This document shows positions 33,875-44,600 of a stretch of 64,000 nt of DNA, piece after piece. Each line of letters opens with the position of its first letter. Positions within the stretch are counted from its first letter, which is position 1. The notes below the pieces were generated by a model that did no database searches, had not been told where the DNA came from, and saw only the letters and a list, made by a program, of their open reading frames with translations. Source of the DNA: CBDCWQ01 sp965223435 (GTDB taxonomy: Bacteria > Myxococcota > Kuafuiibacteriia > Kuafuiibacteriales > Kuafuiibacteriaceae); the NCBI GenBank assembly GCA_965223435.1, contig CBDCWQ010000021.1, forward strand, positions 992,001 to 1,056,000, written 5' to 3'. The translations under genes and the position numbers were made by a program.

Positions 33875-36800
33875 CGCGTCAGACCATCGGCCTCGTCACG
33901 CAGTTCTTGGAACGTGGTACCGTCTGTTTCGAGGTCACCCGGCCGAATTCCAGATTTTAGGTACTTTTGGGCCCGACCAAAAAGCCTCAGATTATACCGC
34001 ACCTCCTTGGGGTCTTCGGTTTCTTGTCGAATTTCCCTTTCCAAGACACCGGGTGCGGTACCTTCGAGCAGACGATTCATATACGGAATCGCTTGGTAGA
34101 TATCGAGTTTGTCCCGCATGTCTTCCAACTTTTCTCTTTTCTCCTTCGACAACTTGCTTAGCATCACCATCAGTTCGGTGGGCGTTCTTGGGGCACGGAA
34201 CTTTTTTTCAAGATATTCAACGATCAGTCGACCGCCATCTTTCAGGTTGATGGCATGGCGATATTCGGTTGCCATAAACTCGGGGGGACGATTTTTGGGA
34301 ACAGTCCACGCGTTGACCGGAAACATTTCGTGCTCGAGCTCTCCCTTTTTATCTCGCTTCAGTTCTAGATGGCCATCAAAGGCCTTCTCCACGACGGACG
34401 GCAGCGCCCTAAGCTCTAGATGCTGCTGGAGCGGATGCGTCGACAAGCCGGGAAGAGACACGCCCTCAAACGTCTTGTTGCTGTCTTCCACGTAAAATGT
34501 GGGATAGACCTTGTCTGGGGGCACACCGGCCCCGTGAGAGATGCGGTACTTCACGTAGGCCTCCCACGCATCCTCCATCAGAATCTTGTGCACGGCGTCT
34601 TCGGCCGCCTCTCTTTCTGGGTCGGGCACCTCTTCATATAGGGCGGCCAAGGCTTCCTCCGAAAGGTCGGCCACCCGCCGGGCGATCTCGAGTTCCGTTT
34701 CTCCCAAAACGGAAAAGAATGTTTCCCGAAGATCAACGGGCTCGGTGTCCTCGTCGGCGTGACCCGATGCCTCGCGCTTGTCATCCGATGTCCCCGCGTT
34801 TGTCGTCCCTCTAGTGATGGGGGCGACACCCGAGGATGGGACTGACGCTGTCTCTTTTCTGGCTTTGGGCGACGAAGCCGGGAGTCCGCGCGCTTGCCCG
34901 GCGCGAACCGGGTTGGTGAACCCAGTCAAAATCCATTGACTTAGGTACTCCTCCAGCAAGCCTCGCTGATTGGGCTCGGGGGCGCTCAAAATCCACGCGC
35001 GGATCAAGTCTGGGAGCCGAAGCAAGGCCGCAAGCTCGACCGGGCTCAAATCGGCCGAAACTGCCGATGTTTCGCCCCTGTGCCGGTCGATCACCTGTAG
35101 GCCGTGATCGTCGACTTGTACGACATAGCCTCCTACACCCGAGGTTCGGGGGGCGTAGTACAACGAGACATCCTCTGGGCCCTCCACCAGCAGAATGTCG
35201 GTCTCCAGGTTGCCCAATAGCGCAAGGTCAACCAAGGGCCTTGTCTGCAACGGGCTCTGACCCCACGTTTCAGGCGCCGACCAGTTGATGGGTCCAAGCT
35301 CCAATTCCGCAAGCAGGGCCTTCTCCAAAACAGACATACTTTCGACCGCGCCAGGCTCAGAAAACGCATCGGTGAAAATCGCATGAAACCCATGGGGGAT
35401 CTCGACCGCGGTCTCGCTTCTCCATATGTAGATGTTGTGCACCGTAGGCCAGGCGTTTTCGTTCACAAACGCCAAGAGCGCCTTCGACGCCTCGGCTCCG
35501 AGAATCGTCCCCCCAAGCGCAGTTACGATCAGTTCCCCCCAGATCAGCTGACTCACACTCTTGCCACCTTCGGCTTTCAAAACCTGTTGCGCCCCCTTCT
35601 TGACGCTCTCTTTGACGATTATTCTCATCGGTTCCTTGGTCAACTGCGGACCAGCCAACTGCGAAAACCACCTTAGGACCGAGAGCTGAACCACCTGCGG
35701 AGAGCCTGCATCCAGCGACAAGTTCTGGGCTCCCAACAGAAAAGCCGGGCCCGGAGGCATGATGACCGTGGCACCCATCGCGTCTGCTGAACCCGCAACA
35801 TCGTCCTCTTTGGGGCCGAGCCCCGACAAGCCTGCACCTCGCATCGCCCTATAGGCATCGATGAACCAGATGAGGGCCGTGCTCGACGTCAACAACGTCG
35901 ACAGATCGATGATGCGTTGACTCGAGTACGGAAAATCGTGATCGAGCACAAATGCTTGCATGCCCTGCCACAAGCTATCCGCTTCGCGAAGAAAATAGTC
36001 CGACCGAGGATGTCTTGGATGATGTTTGGCGAAGGCCAAAAGCCCCATCACCAGACCCGCCGTCGCTTCCAAATGATAGGAGCGTTCCTGCCGGTCGGTT
36101 GCGGCGATGTACGGATCCTCAAAACCATCAAAGAAGTAGTGCGCGCCGTAGTACGATTTTCCTTCAAACATGATGTTTTTGCCAAAAGCAAGCGCCGTAA
36201 ACTCGAGACAGCGTGCCAAAGATTCGATGTCGTCCCTGTCGGTCAGGGCTTCGTAGTCGACCGACAAAGATAGCCAACTGCAGTTGTCTATGGCCGTGTG
36301 CTTCTTGTTGGGAACAAAACCATAAACCTCGGCTTCCTCCCTTCCGCCTACAAGTTCTCCTCCGGTCACCACCCGGCCCCACGTCCCTCGAGAAAGCGCG
36401 TCGCGAATCTCGGCCTCTTTGCTAGGAGTCGAAACACTGTGATCAAGCGCAGCTTCGAGCTCCCGCCTCCACTCCACGTCGTCTCGATCCCAAAGGACCT
36501 GAAAGATGCCGTTCCGCAGGTCGTCACGCCACTCGGACAGATGCGCAGTATTCTCAAGCCCCAGCTGAGGCGCGTATCTGAGCGCGTGGTTCAGAACACT
36601 GAGAACATCCAGATTGTGTTCGGTCACCACGTTCTCGGCCTGGACCACTTGCCCTAGTACCGATAGCTCAGGCTCGGTCAGCACCCGAGGAGAGAGCACC
36701 TCCGGCTCCGCACCAACCGCAGACGGCCCCTCGAAGACCCGGCCGACCACCGTCTCGGCCTTCGGATCTAGGGTGTCGTAACCGATGGCGTCGAGGATAT

Positions 36801-39800
36801 CGTAGTAATCCCACTGCTCCCCCTGGTCAGCCAGAGGCTGGCCGTCAGGCCCTTGAAGTCGCCACGGCTGTCCGGCGTTTCTCAGACCCTTTGTCGTCCA
36901 CCCCGCCGTCATTAGACTGTAGCGACGACCATCACCCGCCGACACCGCTCGGCGATGGATTTCCAGTCCACGGAGGGCTTCGTGATAGCAGCCTCGCTGC
37001 AACCGTTTTTCGGCCGGTTCCAGCGACTGAAAAGCCTCGGAGACCAAGTAGACCCCAAGACCATGGACCACCCAGGCGGTCGCGCCGGTCACCAAGCGAG
37101 CGTCCTTCCATGAATCTTCCAGCGTGTTCCATGAAAAAGGCCAACCGCGAATCACGGACCCGTCTTCCCCCGAGACGCCCTCACGCACCGCCCGCGCGCA
37201 CATATAGCGGGCCAATGCGTGCGCTCGTTGTTCCATCAGAGGGTCCCCGGCTCGGGCGTACTGCGCCAAAGTGATGCCTTGGGTGTACGCCCATACCCGT
37301 TCGTTCTTCGCCAACACTTTGGAGTCTTGGCTCTTGCCCTCCCATTGGCTAAGCCCTGACTCGGGCTGCGTCTCAAACCCCGGCTCATCAGAGGCTACGG
37401 CCTGGTACTCGACCTGGTAACCGACCGGCTCGCCGGACGTCCCGGAGCCACCCTGCACTTCGCGCCACAACCGATCTCGCATCCATTTGGCCTTCGCATA
37501 GTTTCCCCGAGAGGAGGCTGAAAACTGTAGCGTCGGCGACCCCGAAGCCCCCTCCACCAGCACGGCGCCTTCGGTGACAGGCGTGGCAGACAACTGCGCC
37601 AAGCCCGACCGACCCAGGATCTGCAGATCGGTCGGATCTGCCCAAAAGCTTACTTGGCCCGCTTTTAGCGAAACCTGAAACCCCGAGCCCTGAAGACCGT
37701 CGGCCAAAGTCTCATCGTCCTGGCTGCTTCTCGGCAGAGATGAGCCGCCTTGGGCACCCAACATCGAGGTTACCTGAAGCACTTCGTCGCTATGCACGCG
37801 CATGTGGTATCGGTTGTGTGCGGTCACCGTGACTTTGGCCTGGGCGCCCTGCGTCAAATGCGACGGGAGCTCAACGCTGTAGCCCACGCCTTCGTCCACG
37901 AAAGAGGCCCGCGACGTGGCGATCTGGTCTCGGCCGTTCACCTGTTCAATCCAGGCAGCCAAGAACAATCCTCTGTGGGTTGCCAACGAAACGCCGCCTT
38001 CGAGCGCATCCGAATCTGCGCCGTGCCCCTTGAAGTGAATCGGCTTCGCCGGCTTTGAACCGATGCGACTGGCGGTCCCCGGTACCGGTCGAGACACCAC
38101 AACGCCTTCTTGCGCTGACGTAGGCTCATAGTAGAGAACCCGAACCGCACCGGAAAAAAGAATCCCCACCGCCGGTACGTAGCCGCTCCCCACCGTTTCG
38201 GCAGAAGACCAAGACTGCCCCCTATCCTTTGAGCTTTGAAAGCGTATGGCGTTGTGACCCAGCCGATTCGGATCGTCCGAAACGCCATCTTCGTACACCA
38301 GGACCAACCTTCCGGCTCCACCCGCCAACTGGGGATAGGAGGGCTTGTCGTCACCGTCCCCCGCGCCTACCGAAGCCACCGTCGAAATGCGCCACGGGGA
38401 GGTCGATAGCTTTTCGGCTACACCGCCGCTCGGCGTGAGCGGCCGCTGAGCGAGCGTGATTTCGTCGGACTCATACCAGGTACCGGAATAGCGGTATTGA
38501 TAATGTGCACCCAGCGTAGCCCACATCGCTTCATCGCCCGGCTCGTAGGCGGTCTTCCACACTCTCCGCCAACCTGTCGGCCACCGAATTTGGCGACCAC
38601 CGAGGTCCACCACTTCATCGCGGTAGCGAGGAGACGCCATCGTCGCCACCCACGGTGGGTGGACCACCGGACGAGGATCCCACGCACGGATTTGCCGAAC
38701 CGCAATGCTAACCATGTCATCTCCTATGTGGAGCGAAGGTTGGACGACATGTCGGGTGAGACGATACCCGCGGGAGCCACCGGTCTGTGCATCACCATCC
38801 ACCGCCCGCTCATCCACCACGTACGATTCTTCGCACCAGCACTCGATGCAGGTACAGCCTTGGGCGGAATCCTCGCGCGCAAGGTACTTGACTTCTTCCG
38901 GCGAAGTATGGAGCCGCTCCCCATCGAAAACGTTCGATGGGGAGCCGGCTAAATCTTTAAGGTAGTAGGCTTTGTTTGCCTCTCCCCACACCAAGTGGTG
39001 GGCCAGACGCGCGTCGTAGGCCATATCGAGACCCCGCTTCCACACTCCGTTTGAACGCACCACCGTTTCAGGCCCGAACGAGCGACCCCCATCCTCGCTT
39101 TGAACCACAACGACCCGCACCTCTGAAACCTTGTTAGCTGCGTGAGTGATTGCGCCGTCCCGCAACCCCGGTTCGCCCACACGTACAATCCAGCCCAGGG
39201 CCACGCGATTCGCCTCGGCCGCCATCGCGAAGTCACCCACCGAGCCACCAACCGAGAACCTGAGTGAATGGGAAAAGCTTCCCGCTTTGCCCGCCTTTTC
39301 ACTGCGGAGGTAGCGAATCTCGTCAGCTTGATGCGTGTCTTTCCCGCGAACCACGTACGCCACATGAGCCAGAACGCGCCCCGAAACCTCCGACAGTTCA
39401 GCACGAGCCAAAAAAGCGGGGCCACCAGCCACCTCGAGCCACCCCGGCGGTTCGAACTGCCCAAGCGTCCCCATGGGGGTGGCTGCAGGGGGCGCATCCG
39501 CCGCGACCGCGAGCGCGCTGGTTTGGTTGACTTCCGCCCCTTCGTCGTCTGTTTGCGCGTGACCCGCTGCGGATTTGCTCAAGTCGACGAGGTAACCCGA
39601 CCCAGGCTGGAGAATATCACCTTCAGCAACCGGCACATAGGCCGACACGGCTCTGTCCCAACGAAGCAGCCGACCTCCGCCGGACCGGATCAGATCTTTT
39701 TGCTGCGTCGCTCCAACAATAGACCATCCTCGATCCAGATCCGATGCGGGCAATGGCATCGACATCGTCTCCTGGTCCTTGCGAAACTCGAAGGTCTTGG

Positions 39801-40104
39801 TCGCGTTGGCATGAACCCAATAGACCCCTCGGGGAAGCCAAGGCGAACTCGGTTTATGGTCGGAGTCCCGATCTCTTAGGCTCAAAACCTCAACCGATGT
39901 GCCGACCGCCGGAACCGCCCACACGCGTACGCCACTTTCGGCCCAGTGCGCAGGAATTGTCGTCCGGGTAAAAGACAGCTCCACAAGATTCCAGCCGGGA
40001 CCCAGCAACCCAGAGAGCGCATCTTCTTGTGCGTGTACGCCTGTGGTATGCGCGGCCGAAATACCCAGCGTGAGAACCACCGTCCAAACCAAATGGGGTC
40101 GCAA
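33820..40104 (-). CDS. Giant exported paralogue 1: Asp-box propeller, helical domain, unique C-terminus
   Basis: 2094 residues if started at the TTG at 40104, which follows GGGAGGA by six bases and gives a short standard signal peptide (HLVWTVVLTLGISAA ... VHA|Q). Longer frames upstream have no ribosome site. In order: two GWN...YW-type modules (about 35-165); a sialidase-like propeller (about 215-800) with Asp boxes SEDGGRSF and SSKDRGQSW and the cluster CxCxxCWCEESYV near 418; an all-helical, probably alpha/alpha-toroid domain (about 868-1420) with VVTEHNLDVLSVL, IDNCSWLSLSVDY, YHLEATAGL and PYSSQRI. A region of 670 residues with no homologue that I recognise follows; it includes a low-complexity linker near 1740-1790 and a charged, lysine-rich helical tip (KLSKEKREKLEDMRDKLD). 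Paralogues follow at 41.6 and 52.0 kb. Function unknown; glycan binding or hydrolysis is inferred from the folds only. Confidence 0.85.
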   Translation of the reverse strand: MRPHLVWTVVLTLGISAAHTTGVHAQEDALSGLLGPGWNLVELSFTRTTIPAHWAESGVRVWAVPAVGTSVEVLSLRDRDSDHKPSSPWLPRGVYWVHANATKTFEFRKDQETMSMPLPASDLDRGWSIVGATQQKDLIRSGGGRLLRWDRAVSAYVPVAEGDILQPGSGYLVDLSKSAAGHAQTDDEGAEVNQTSALAVAADAPPAATPMGTLGQFEPPGWLEVAGGPAFLARAELSEVSGRVLAHVAYVVRGKDTHQADEIRYLRSEKAGKAGSFSHSLRFSVGGSVGDFAMAAEANRVALGWIVRVGEPGLRDGAITHAANKVSEVRVVVVQSEDGGRSFGPETVVRSNGVWKRGLDMAYDARLAHHLVWGEANKAYYLKDLAGSPSNVFDGERLHTSPEEVKYLAREDSAQGCTCIECWCEESYVVDERAVDGDAQTGGSRGYRLTRHVVQPSLHIGDDMVSIAVRQIRAWDPRPVVHPPWVATMASPRYRDEVVDLGGRQIRWPTGWRRVWKTAYEPGDEAMWATLGAHYQYRYSGTWYESDEITLAQRPLTPSGGVAEKLSTSPWRISTVASVGAGDGDDKPSYPQLAGGAGRLVLVYEDGVSDDPNRLGHNAIRFQSSKDRGQSWSSAETVGSGYVPAVGILFSGAVRVLYYEPTSAQEGVVVSRPVPGTASRIGSKPAKPIHFKGHGADSDALEGGVSLATHRGLFLAAWIEQVNGRDQIATSRASFVDEGVGYSVELPSHLTQGAQAKVTVTAHNRYHMRVHSDEVLQVTSMLGAQGGSSLPRSSQDDETLADGLQGSGFQVSLKAGQVSFWADPTDLQILGRSGLAQLSATPVTEGAVLVEGASGSPTLQFSASSRGNYAKAKWMRDRLWREVQGGSGTSGEPVGYQVEYQAVASDEPGFETQPESGLSQWEGKSQDSKVLAKNERVWAYTQGITLAQYARAGDPLMEQRAHALARYMCARAVREGVSGEDGSVIRGWPFSWNTLEDSWKDARLVTGATAWVVHGLGVYLVSEAFQSLEPAEKRLQRGCYHEALRGLEIHRRAVSAGDGRRYSLMTAGWTTKGLRNAGQPWRLQGPDGQPLADQGEQWDYYDILDAIGYDTLDPKAETVVGRVFEGPSAVGAEPEVLSPRVLTEPELSVLGQVVQAENVVTEHNLDVLSVLNHALRYAPQLGLENTAHLSEWRDDLRNGIFQVLWDRDDVEWRRELEAALDHSVSTPSKEAEIRDALSRGTWGRVVTGGELVGGREEAEVYGFVPNKKHTAIDNCSWLSLSVDYEALTDRDDIESLARCLEFTALAFGKNIMFEGKSYYGAHYFFDGFEDPYIAATDRQERSYHLEATAGLVMGLLAFAKHHPRHPRSDYFLREADSLWQGMQAFVLDHDFPYSSQRIIDLSTLLTSSTALIWFIDAYRAMRGAGLSGLGPKEDDVAGSADAMGATVIMPPGPAFLLGAQNLSLDAGSPQVVQLSVLRWFSQLAGPQLTKEPMRIIVKESVKKGAQQVLKAEGGKSVSQLIWGELIVTALGGTILGAEASKALLAFVNENAWPTVHNIYIWRSETAVEIPHGFHAIFTDAFSEPGAVESMSVLEKALLAELELGPINWSAPETWGQSPLQTRPLVDLALLGNLETDILLVEGPEDVSLYYAPRTSGVGGYVVQVDDHGLQVIDRHRGETSAVSADLSPVELAALLRLPDLIRAWILSAPEPNQRGLLEEYLSQWILTGFTNPVRAGQARGLPASSPKARKETASVPSSGVAPITRGTTNAGTSDDKREASGHADEDTEPVDLRETFFSVLGETELEIARRVADLSEEALAALYEEVPDPEREAAEDAVHKILMEDAWEAYVKYRISHGAGVPPDKVYPTFYVEDSNKTFEGVSLPGLSTHPLQQHLELRALPSVVEKAFDGHLELKRDKKGELEHEMFPVNAWTVPKNRPPEFMATEYRHAINLKDGGRLIVEYLEKKFRAPRTPTELMVMLSKLSKEKREKLEDMRDKLDIYQAIPYMNRLLEGTAPGVLEREIRQETEDPKEVRYNLRLFGRAQKYLKSGIRPGDLETDGTTFQELRDEADGLTRQSFGLNWGEFLALFQRD

Positions 40105-41651
40105 TGTACATCCTCCCTGCAGCGGGGCAAGCAATCGCTTTGACGCGAACAGCGCCATAAAGAACCGCCCCCCCTGTTCAAGGTCGTCACCAAATACTCT
40201 GCGAGTCCGCCAGTCAATGACAATTGCCTGTTCAACCCGGTGGGCGTTCGGTTGAATTGCCCGCTGCCTTGCTGTTTCGCCCAGACTATCGACCACGTCC
40301 ACGTCTGACCCGAATACCCATCATTTTGCGTCATGGGGCCTGGAATGCGGCCTTCGCAGCCTTCGCTCCAGCGACGGGTGTAGACGCTACGTGGACGTAG
40401 CCGAAAACCTTTCCCCAGATCTGAGGCTCCGATGGGACCGAACGACTCCCGGTGTCACCGGAGGTCCCCGACCACTCTGCAGAAAACCCTATATCTCAAC
40501 GACCTGGGTGGCGGGGAACGCGCGACAGTCGTCGATGGCTGCGCATGTCAGTGCCCAAAAAGGGCACCTTCCATGCTGGCACCGACCAAGGCCGTACGCC
40601 CTGCTACGTCAGGCGTCGATTACGGTGGTTTGAGCGTGCACGCTGCGGTGAGCGTTCCTGCTCAGGACAAGAAGAGAAGGATTTAGCTGTGCCGCCACGT
40701 TGCAAGGCCCCCGTTTGCGGAAGACCAACTTCGGGAAACGGACGACGGGCACATTGCCTTTATGCTACGACGAAAAACCAAAAGCGGACAGTCGACTGTT
40801 CTTCTCGAGCCGACCCGCATGAGGCCCAGCGGTTTCTCGATTCCTTCCGCGGCACAGTCGGTGCGCGTGGACCGCCCCACCAACTCGCGCTTCCCTTTTC
40901 AGCCGCCTCGGCCTGATCAACCTTCCACTCCGCGACGCTTTCAGCACGCCAAGGCACCGCCTTGCCGTGCATGCCCCTGGCCGGAGCCCGCCCCCGAGAA
41001 ACCCATACTGCCATGGCGAACTCGCCTCCGATTCCAAATGCTGTCCTTGCGAGACGCCGGACCGGACCCTGCGAAAAACCCTCGCCGCATCACGGCCATA
41101 CTCCACGCACACCGCTTATTCTTCCTAGCCGCTTCCAGGGCGAATGAGGCAAGAAGTTGTGTTGTACTGTTAGGCGAAGGACGGCCAGTCGTCTCGACGC
41201 CGACTCAACCGAAAATCATCGATCCTCGAAAAAGTCTTTCCGAAATTTTGGGACCCAGCGGGCGCTGATTGTGGCCGATGAAGAGTCGGTGAGTCCAACG
41301 ATCGAGCGCGTGTGCGATTGAATCATCGTCACCGCCAGGGGCTTCTTCCATCTCGCCGCAAAGAGGGTAGTTTGTCCCAGATTGGGGATTTCCTATCTAC
41401 GGAATAGGCTCGGAACGACATGGTGCTCTTCGAGCGAAAACCGATAAAAGCCGTCTTCTTGAGCCATGCCACGGTGGCTTGAAGTCTTTCGGAGGGGCCA
41501 GGTGGGAGTGGCTTTGGACGCAAGCCGAACAATTGGCGGCGCCGAGGGTTGGACGGCCAGAATCAGATTGCGTTTTTAGCCAACGCAAGCGTACTTCCGT
41601 AACTTGATTGGCCTTGAAGCTATGCGAAAAAGACTGAGGGGGAAGGATAGC
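40105..41651. other. Divergent intergenic region between giants 1 and 2
   Basis: About 1.5 kb that must drive both giants. It contains the 230-bp IS91 relic B (40582-40811). Between 40812 and 41600 I find only short frames. One minus-strand frame (41532-41329, 67 codons, SERLQATVAWLKKTAFIGFR) has plausible codons but no ribosome site and no recognisable family. No confident promoter or terminator was found by eye. Confidence 0.45.
40582..40815 (+). pseudogene. IS91-family transposase relic B (also copy B of the 230-bp direct repeat)
   Basis: Same protein text as relic A (LSVHAAVSVPAQDKKRRI, ARPPFAEDQL, MLRRKTKSGQSTVLLEP), about 96% identical at DNA level over 230 bp by hand alignment, with no gaps. 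Here a C-to-T change turns a Gln codon after KRRI into an amber stop (TAG at about 40683). Similarity ends at about 40811, before the zinc-binding end seen in relic A. It is a short dead fragment placed between the divergent giants. Confidence 0.88.
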
Positions 41652-44600
41652 GTGAACCATCAGAAGGGTAGGGGGCTTTTGGGTCTCTTTATGGCATTGG
41701 GGCTGTGTGCCGCGTCGGATCCGCAACGACCTGAGCAGAACATGGTGCCAGAAGTGGTCTGGGAGGCTGGCTGGAATCTGGTGACCATGGACCGGGCTTG
41801 CGCTGGATCGGACGCATCGCTTGATGGGGCCGCGGATCTGCATGACTTGGGTTCTTCGGGGGTGGTTGGTTCTTCGGGCTTTCATCGAGCTCTCGAGAAG
41901 TTTGACGGTTTGGCGTCGGTATGGGGGTCGCGGCCGCTTTCGCTCGGTGGGGTGGTCTGGGAGCCCCTCGACGCTTCTTTGCCCTCGGAGTCTTCACCAG
42001 ACGTTGAGGATTTTTCGAAGGCGTATTGGGTGTTTTCTGAGAGCCGCCAAGGGCTTTCATTTCCGTGCGGCGTTTTGACGGGACCCATGCTCGAGGGTGG
42101 GGCTCGCTGGGACGCAGAAAAGCAAGGGTATTTGACCTCTACGAGCACCGTGAATGCCCCTTTGGCGCTGGCCCGTCTCGGCCCGCCGCAAGGGTTTCAA
42201 GCGGTGGCGGATGGACGGGATGCGAAGTTTCAATGGAAGGCATCCGAACGTTTTATGGATGGCTCGCCCATTCCCGAATGGGCATCGATTCGGTACCGGG
42301 TGTATCGTGACGGTGCTCCCGTCTTTGAGGGTCAAGACCGGCGTTTCGAAGACAGGCTTCCGAGCGATGGCCCGCACCGATACTACGTCACGGCGGGCCT
42401 CGTCGAGGCTACAGGGGCTTGGTCGGAATCGGAGCGCTCGGAAGACATCGATATGGTGTCGGTGGCCTCCTCGCCCCTTAAAGCGCGCGGTGCATTCGAG
42501 GTGCCGGTCGCGGTGACCGAGGTCGCGGGCGCTTCGCTGCCCCAGCTGGCGTTTGTGGAGTTTGGGGGTCATCTGGTTGCGCACTTGGCGTTTGTGGTTC
42601 GGGACCGGGTCAGTGGTCTGGGCGATCAAGTCCAATATGTACGGAGTATGTCCGGTGGGCGACGGGGCTCTTGGGGTCTGCCTCTTTCCCTGAAAAGCGG
42701 GAATGCCGGCGAAATTTCAGATATGAGTATCTCAAGTCATCGTTCTCAGGTTGTGCTGGCGTGGATTGAGAAGGATTCGAGCTTGGGAGGAGGGGGGCGC
42801 GCGAGTCGGGTCTATGTCCTCAAAAGCGATGACGGGGGGCTGACGTGGCCAAGGTCGCCCCGCGAGGTTCGTAGCAACGACGATTGGAAGCGCGGTCTAG
42901 ACCTGGCGCATGATGTATTGGGCGCGTTACACGCAGTGTGGGGTGAAGCGGGCAAGGTGTACTACGTAAAAGATTTTAGGGGTGAGCCGAGCAATGTGTT
43001 TGATGTCCGTCGTCGCAAGTTTGCTGATGAAATCGTGAAGTACCAGGCACAGTACGAAGAGGGCGCCTCTGGTTGTCGTTGCGCGGATTGCTGGTGTGAA
43101 GAGTCGTATGTGCTCGGTGACGAGGGCGATGCTTATGTGCATTGGGTGGAAGAGTACATGATGCATGAGCCTTCTCTTCACGTCGACAAGCGCGGAATTC
43201 ACATCATGGCTCGGAGGAGCGCGATGTGGGACAACGTGCCGGTATCGAATCCTGCCTGGGATGCGATGCACGCTTTGAAGCCGATCTACAGCCGTGAGGT
43301 CGTGTACGGCGAGCGGGTTACCCGGCCGGTGGTGGGTTGGCGCAAGACTTGGAAGCATTCGGCAGAATCTAACGACGAGGCCGAGCTTTCGAACCTTGGT
43401 GTGTCGTTTCAGTATTTGTATTCGGGAAGTTGGCACCGGGAAGGTGGTATCATGCTTGCGCAGCGTCCTCTTGTGGAGGGGCCGTGGTCCGACGCTGAGG
43501 CTGCGCCCGGTTCTGACGCAGGCTCGAATGGCGTGGTTGTCCAAGCGTCCGGCTCCGATGGGGATCCGAGGGCGGAGTGGCAAGAGGGCGAGTGGGTTGG
43601 CGGTGTGTTGCAGGCGTGGCGGATCACGACGTTGGATGTTGAGGGAGATGCGGAGGGGGATCTTTTGGCGCATCCACACATCGGAAGCGGTCCTGAGGGT
43701 AGACTGTATGCGGCCTACGAGCGGGGTCCGTCCAAAGACCCGAATGTCTTGGACCACAATGTCCTTATGCTGACGCATTCGGATGATGGGGGGCGGAGTT
43801 GGTCGGCGGGGATGGCCGTAGGACATGGATATATGCCGAAGCTCGCTTCGACTTCGAATGCCATCGCCGTGCTTTCGTATGCGCCTTATCGGGGCGATGG
43901 CGGTCCTCAAAAAACGCTTGGGGGTGTGATTCAGGTTGCACGAACGTCTGACGGTCGTACCTTTTCGCACGAAACCGTCAACGTGTTTTGGAATCGAGCG
44001 CGGAGCGATAACGAAGTTGCGGTTGCAGGGGTGGTTCATGGTCGCACGCATGGTGCGGGCGCTGACGGGCTTGAGGGGGTGCCTTTTTTGGTGGCCCATG
44101 AGGATTTGTTGGCCGCGGCTTGGGTGGGTGCTCCACAGGGCGCGTTGGGAGGCCAAGACGTGATGGTGGCTCGAGCTTCGCTGCTCGAGCCTGACGACGT
44201 TGAAACCCGTGTTGTTGTTTCGTCTACGGGCCCTTTGGTGTCAGGGAGGGCTTCTTCCTTTCGAGTCCAGGTTGAAAACCAGTATCACGTGACGGTTCCC
44301 GAGTCGCTCGGGACCCTTCGTTTCGTCGAGGGCGACGCACAGACGTTTTCGGTTAAGAGTGGTTTGGGAAAGAACGATTCGGGATCATCTTCGTTTGTGG
44401 GGCAGGGGGGTTCACCGTTGGCGGCATCGCTCGCAAACACGTATACCTTCGGAGGCTCTACGGCTACGCTTTGGCGGGCGTTCGACGGCGCGGAGGGTCA
44501 GGTTGCGCTTTCGGTTCAAAGTGATCGCCACATTGGGGCGGGGCTTCAGCCTACGCCGATTTCTTCCGGTTCGACGGATGGAAACTATGCGCGGGCAGTG

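Noticed and set aside
40158..40302. Upstream starts for giant 1 (GTG 40302, ATG 40158)
   Set aside because: Neither has a ribosome site and both add a charged extension before the signal peptide; TTG 40104 after GGGAGGA fits better.
42927..44156. 409-codon minus-strand frame
   Set aside because: His/Arg/Pro-rich shadow of giant 2, no ribosome site, no domain.
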